From NCBI GenBank assembly GCA_003486945.1, contig DNFL01000360.1, forward strand, positions 1-6,853: a DNA stretch of 6,853 nt, in the 5' to 3' direction. Below, piece by piece: positions 6,693 through 6,853 of this stretch (positions are counted from its first letter, which is position 1; every line of letters starts with the position of its first letter). The notes beneath the pieces were generated by a model. The model was given only the letters and a program-made list of their open reading frames with translations. It made no database searches and was not told where the DNA came from. The DNA comes from Hyphomonas sp. (lineage in GTDB: Bacteria; Pseudomonadota; Alphaproteobacteria; Caulobacterales; Hyphomonadaceae). Both the position numbers and the translations under genes were made by a program.

Positions 6693-6790
6693 GCCAGGAC
6701 CCGCACCAAGCGTAGGGGCCGGGGCAGAGGAAGGCAACCGCTGGGCTGCGCCGCTTGCCAGTGCGGGGGAGGGCGCCTTATTCCGGTGAC

Positions 6791-6853
6791 ATGCCTGCTG
6801 CGATGGATTCCCTGCCGATTGATGATGTACTGCCGGCGGTGCTGGCGGCGCTG
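6791..6853 (+). CDS. hrpB: Start of a probable ATP-dependent RNA helicase HrpB (3' end missing)
   Basis: Only 21 codons are in the window. The segment SLPIDDVLPAVLAAL resembles the conserved extreme N terminus of HrpB, a DEAH-type helicase where an LPID...LP..LAAL stretch precedes the Walker A motif; that motif and all later helicase motifs lie beyond the window. ATG at 6791 is chosen; an in-frame ATG at 6803 sits even closer to the LPID motif, and an in-frame GTG at 6761 would add ten residues. The purine-rich GGGGGAGGG (6765-6773) is 17 nt from the first ATG, farther than ideal, so the start is uncertain. The gene is divergent from the symporter with a 109-bp spacer. Identification rests on a short N-terminal match from memory and could be wrong. 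Confidence 0.58.
   Translation, partial: MPAAMDSLPIDDVLPAVLAAL

Noticed and set aside
6709..6737. Possible symporter promoter on the minus strand (TTGCCT, 17 bp, TACGCT)
   Set aside because: The spacing is right but the -10 matches only three of six consensus bases, which is too weak to call.
5851..6789. Plus-strand open frame (312 codons) opposite the symporter
   Set aside because: The translation is rich in His, Asp, Gln and Arg, as expected for the antisense of membrane-protein codons. It has no domain, while the minus strand encodes a full transporter.

Overview
The window is GC-rich bacterial DNA with dense coding. It most resembles a dimorphic or budding alphaproteobacterium of the Caulobacterales/Hyphomonadaceae type (Hyphomonas-like); this is an inference. 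The strongest pointers are a DivL-type cell-cycle kinase with tyrosine at the phosphoacceptor position, a textbook CtrA box (TTAA-N7-TTAAC) in its promoter region, and a large TonB-dependent receptor of a kind common in that group.

Layout: (1) 1-1156, plus strand: the C-terminal barrel of a TonB-dependent outer-membrane receptor whose 5' part lies outside the window. (2) 1153-2085, minus strand: murB, a peptidoglycan precursor reductase, convergent with the receptor gene and sharing a CTAG that supplies both stop codons. (3) 2131-2691, minus strand: a small secreted EF-hand protein, 45 bp upstream of murB and probably co-transcribed with it. (4) 2692-2910: the only sizeable non-coding stretch. 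It is a divergent regulatory region holding paired direct repeats, a full CtrA box, a CtrA half-box next to a TATAAA hexamer, and two GANTC (CcrM) sites. (5) 2911-5361, plus strand: divL. (6) 5368-6681, minus strand: a sodium- or proton-coupled acidic amino acid symporter of the DAACS family, convergent with divL across a 6-bp gap inside a tandem 10-bp duplication. (7) 6682-6790: a short divergent spacer with a good Shine-Dalgarno for the symporter. (8) 6791 to the end, plus strand: the first 21 codons of what looks like the helicase gene hrpB.

How it fits together: DivL in Caulobacter works with the hybrid kinase CckA and the response regulator DivK to set the phosphorylation of the master regulator CtrA. 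A CtrA box in front of divL suggests a feedback loop. Because the same spacer also drives the EF-hand/murB pair in the other direction, cell-wall precursor supply could share that cell-cycle input, but this is only an inference. The receptor, symporter and helicase are ordinary neighbours with no visible link to this circuit. I see no mobile element, CRISPR array, tRNA or rRNA, and no convincing intrinsic terminator. I did not find a wholly new system; the most informative locus is the divL gene and its promoter.
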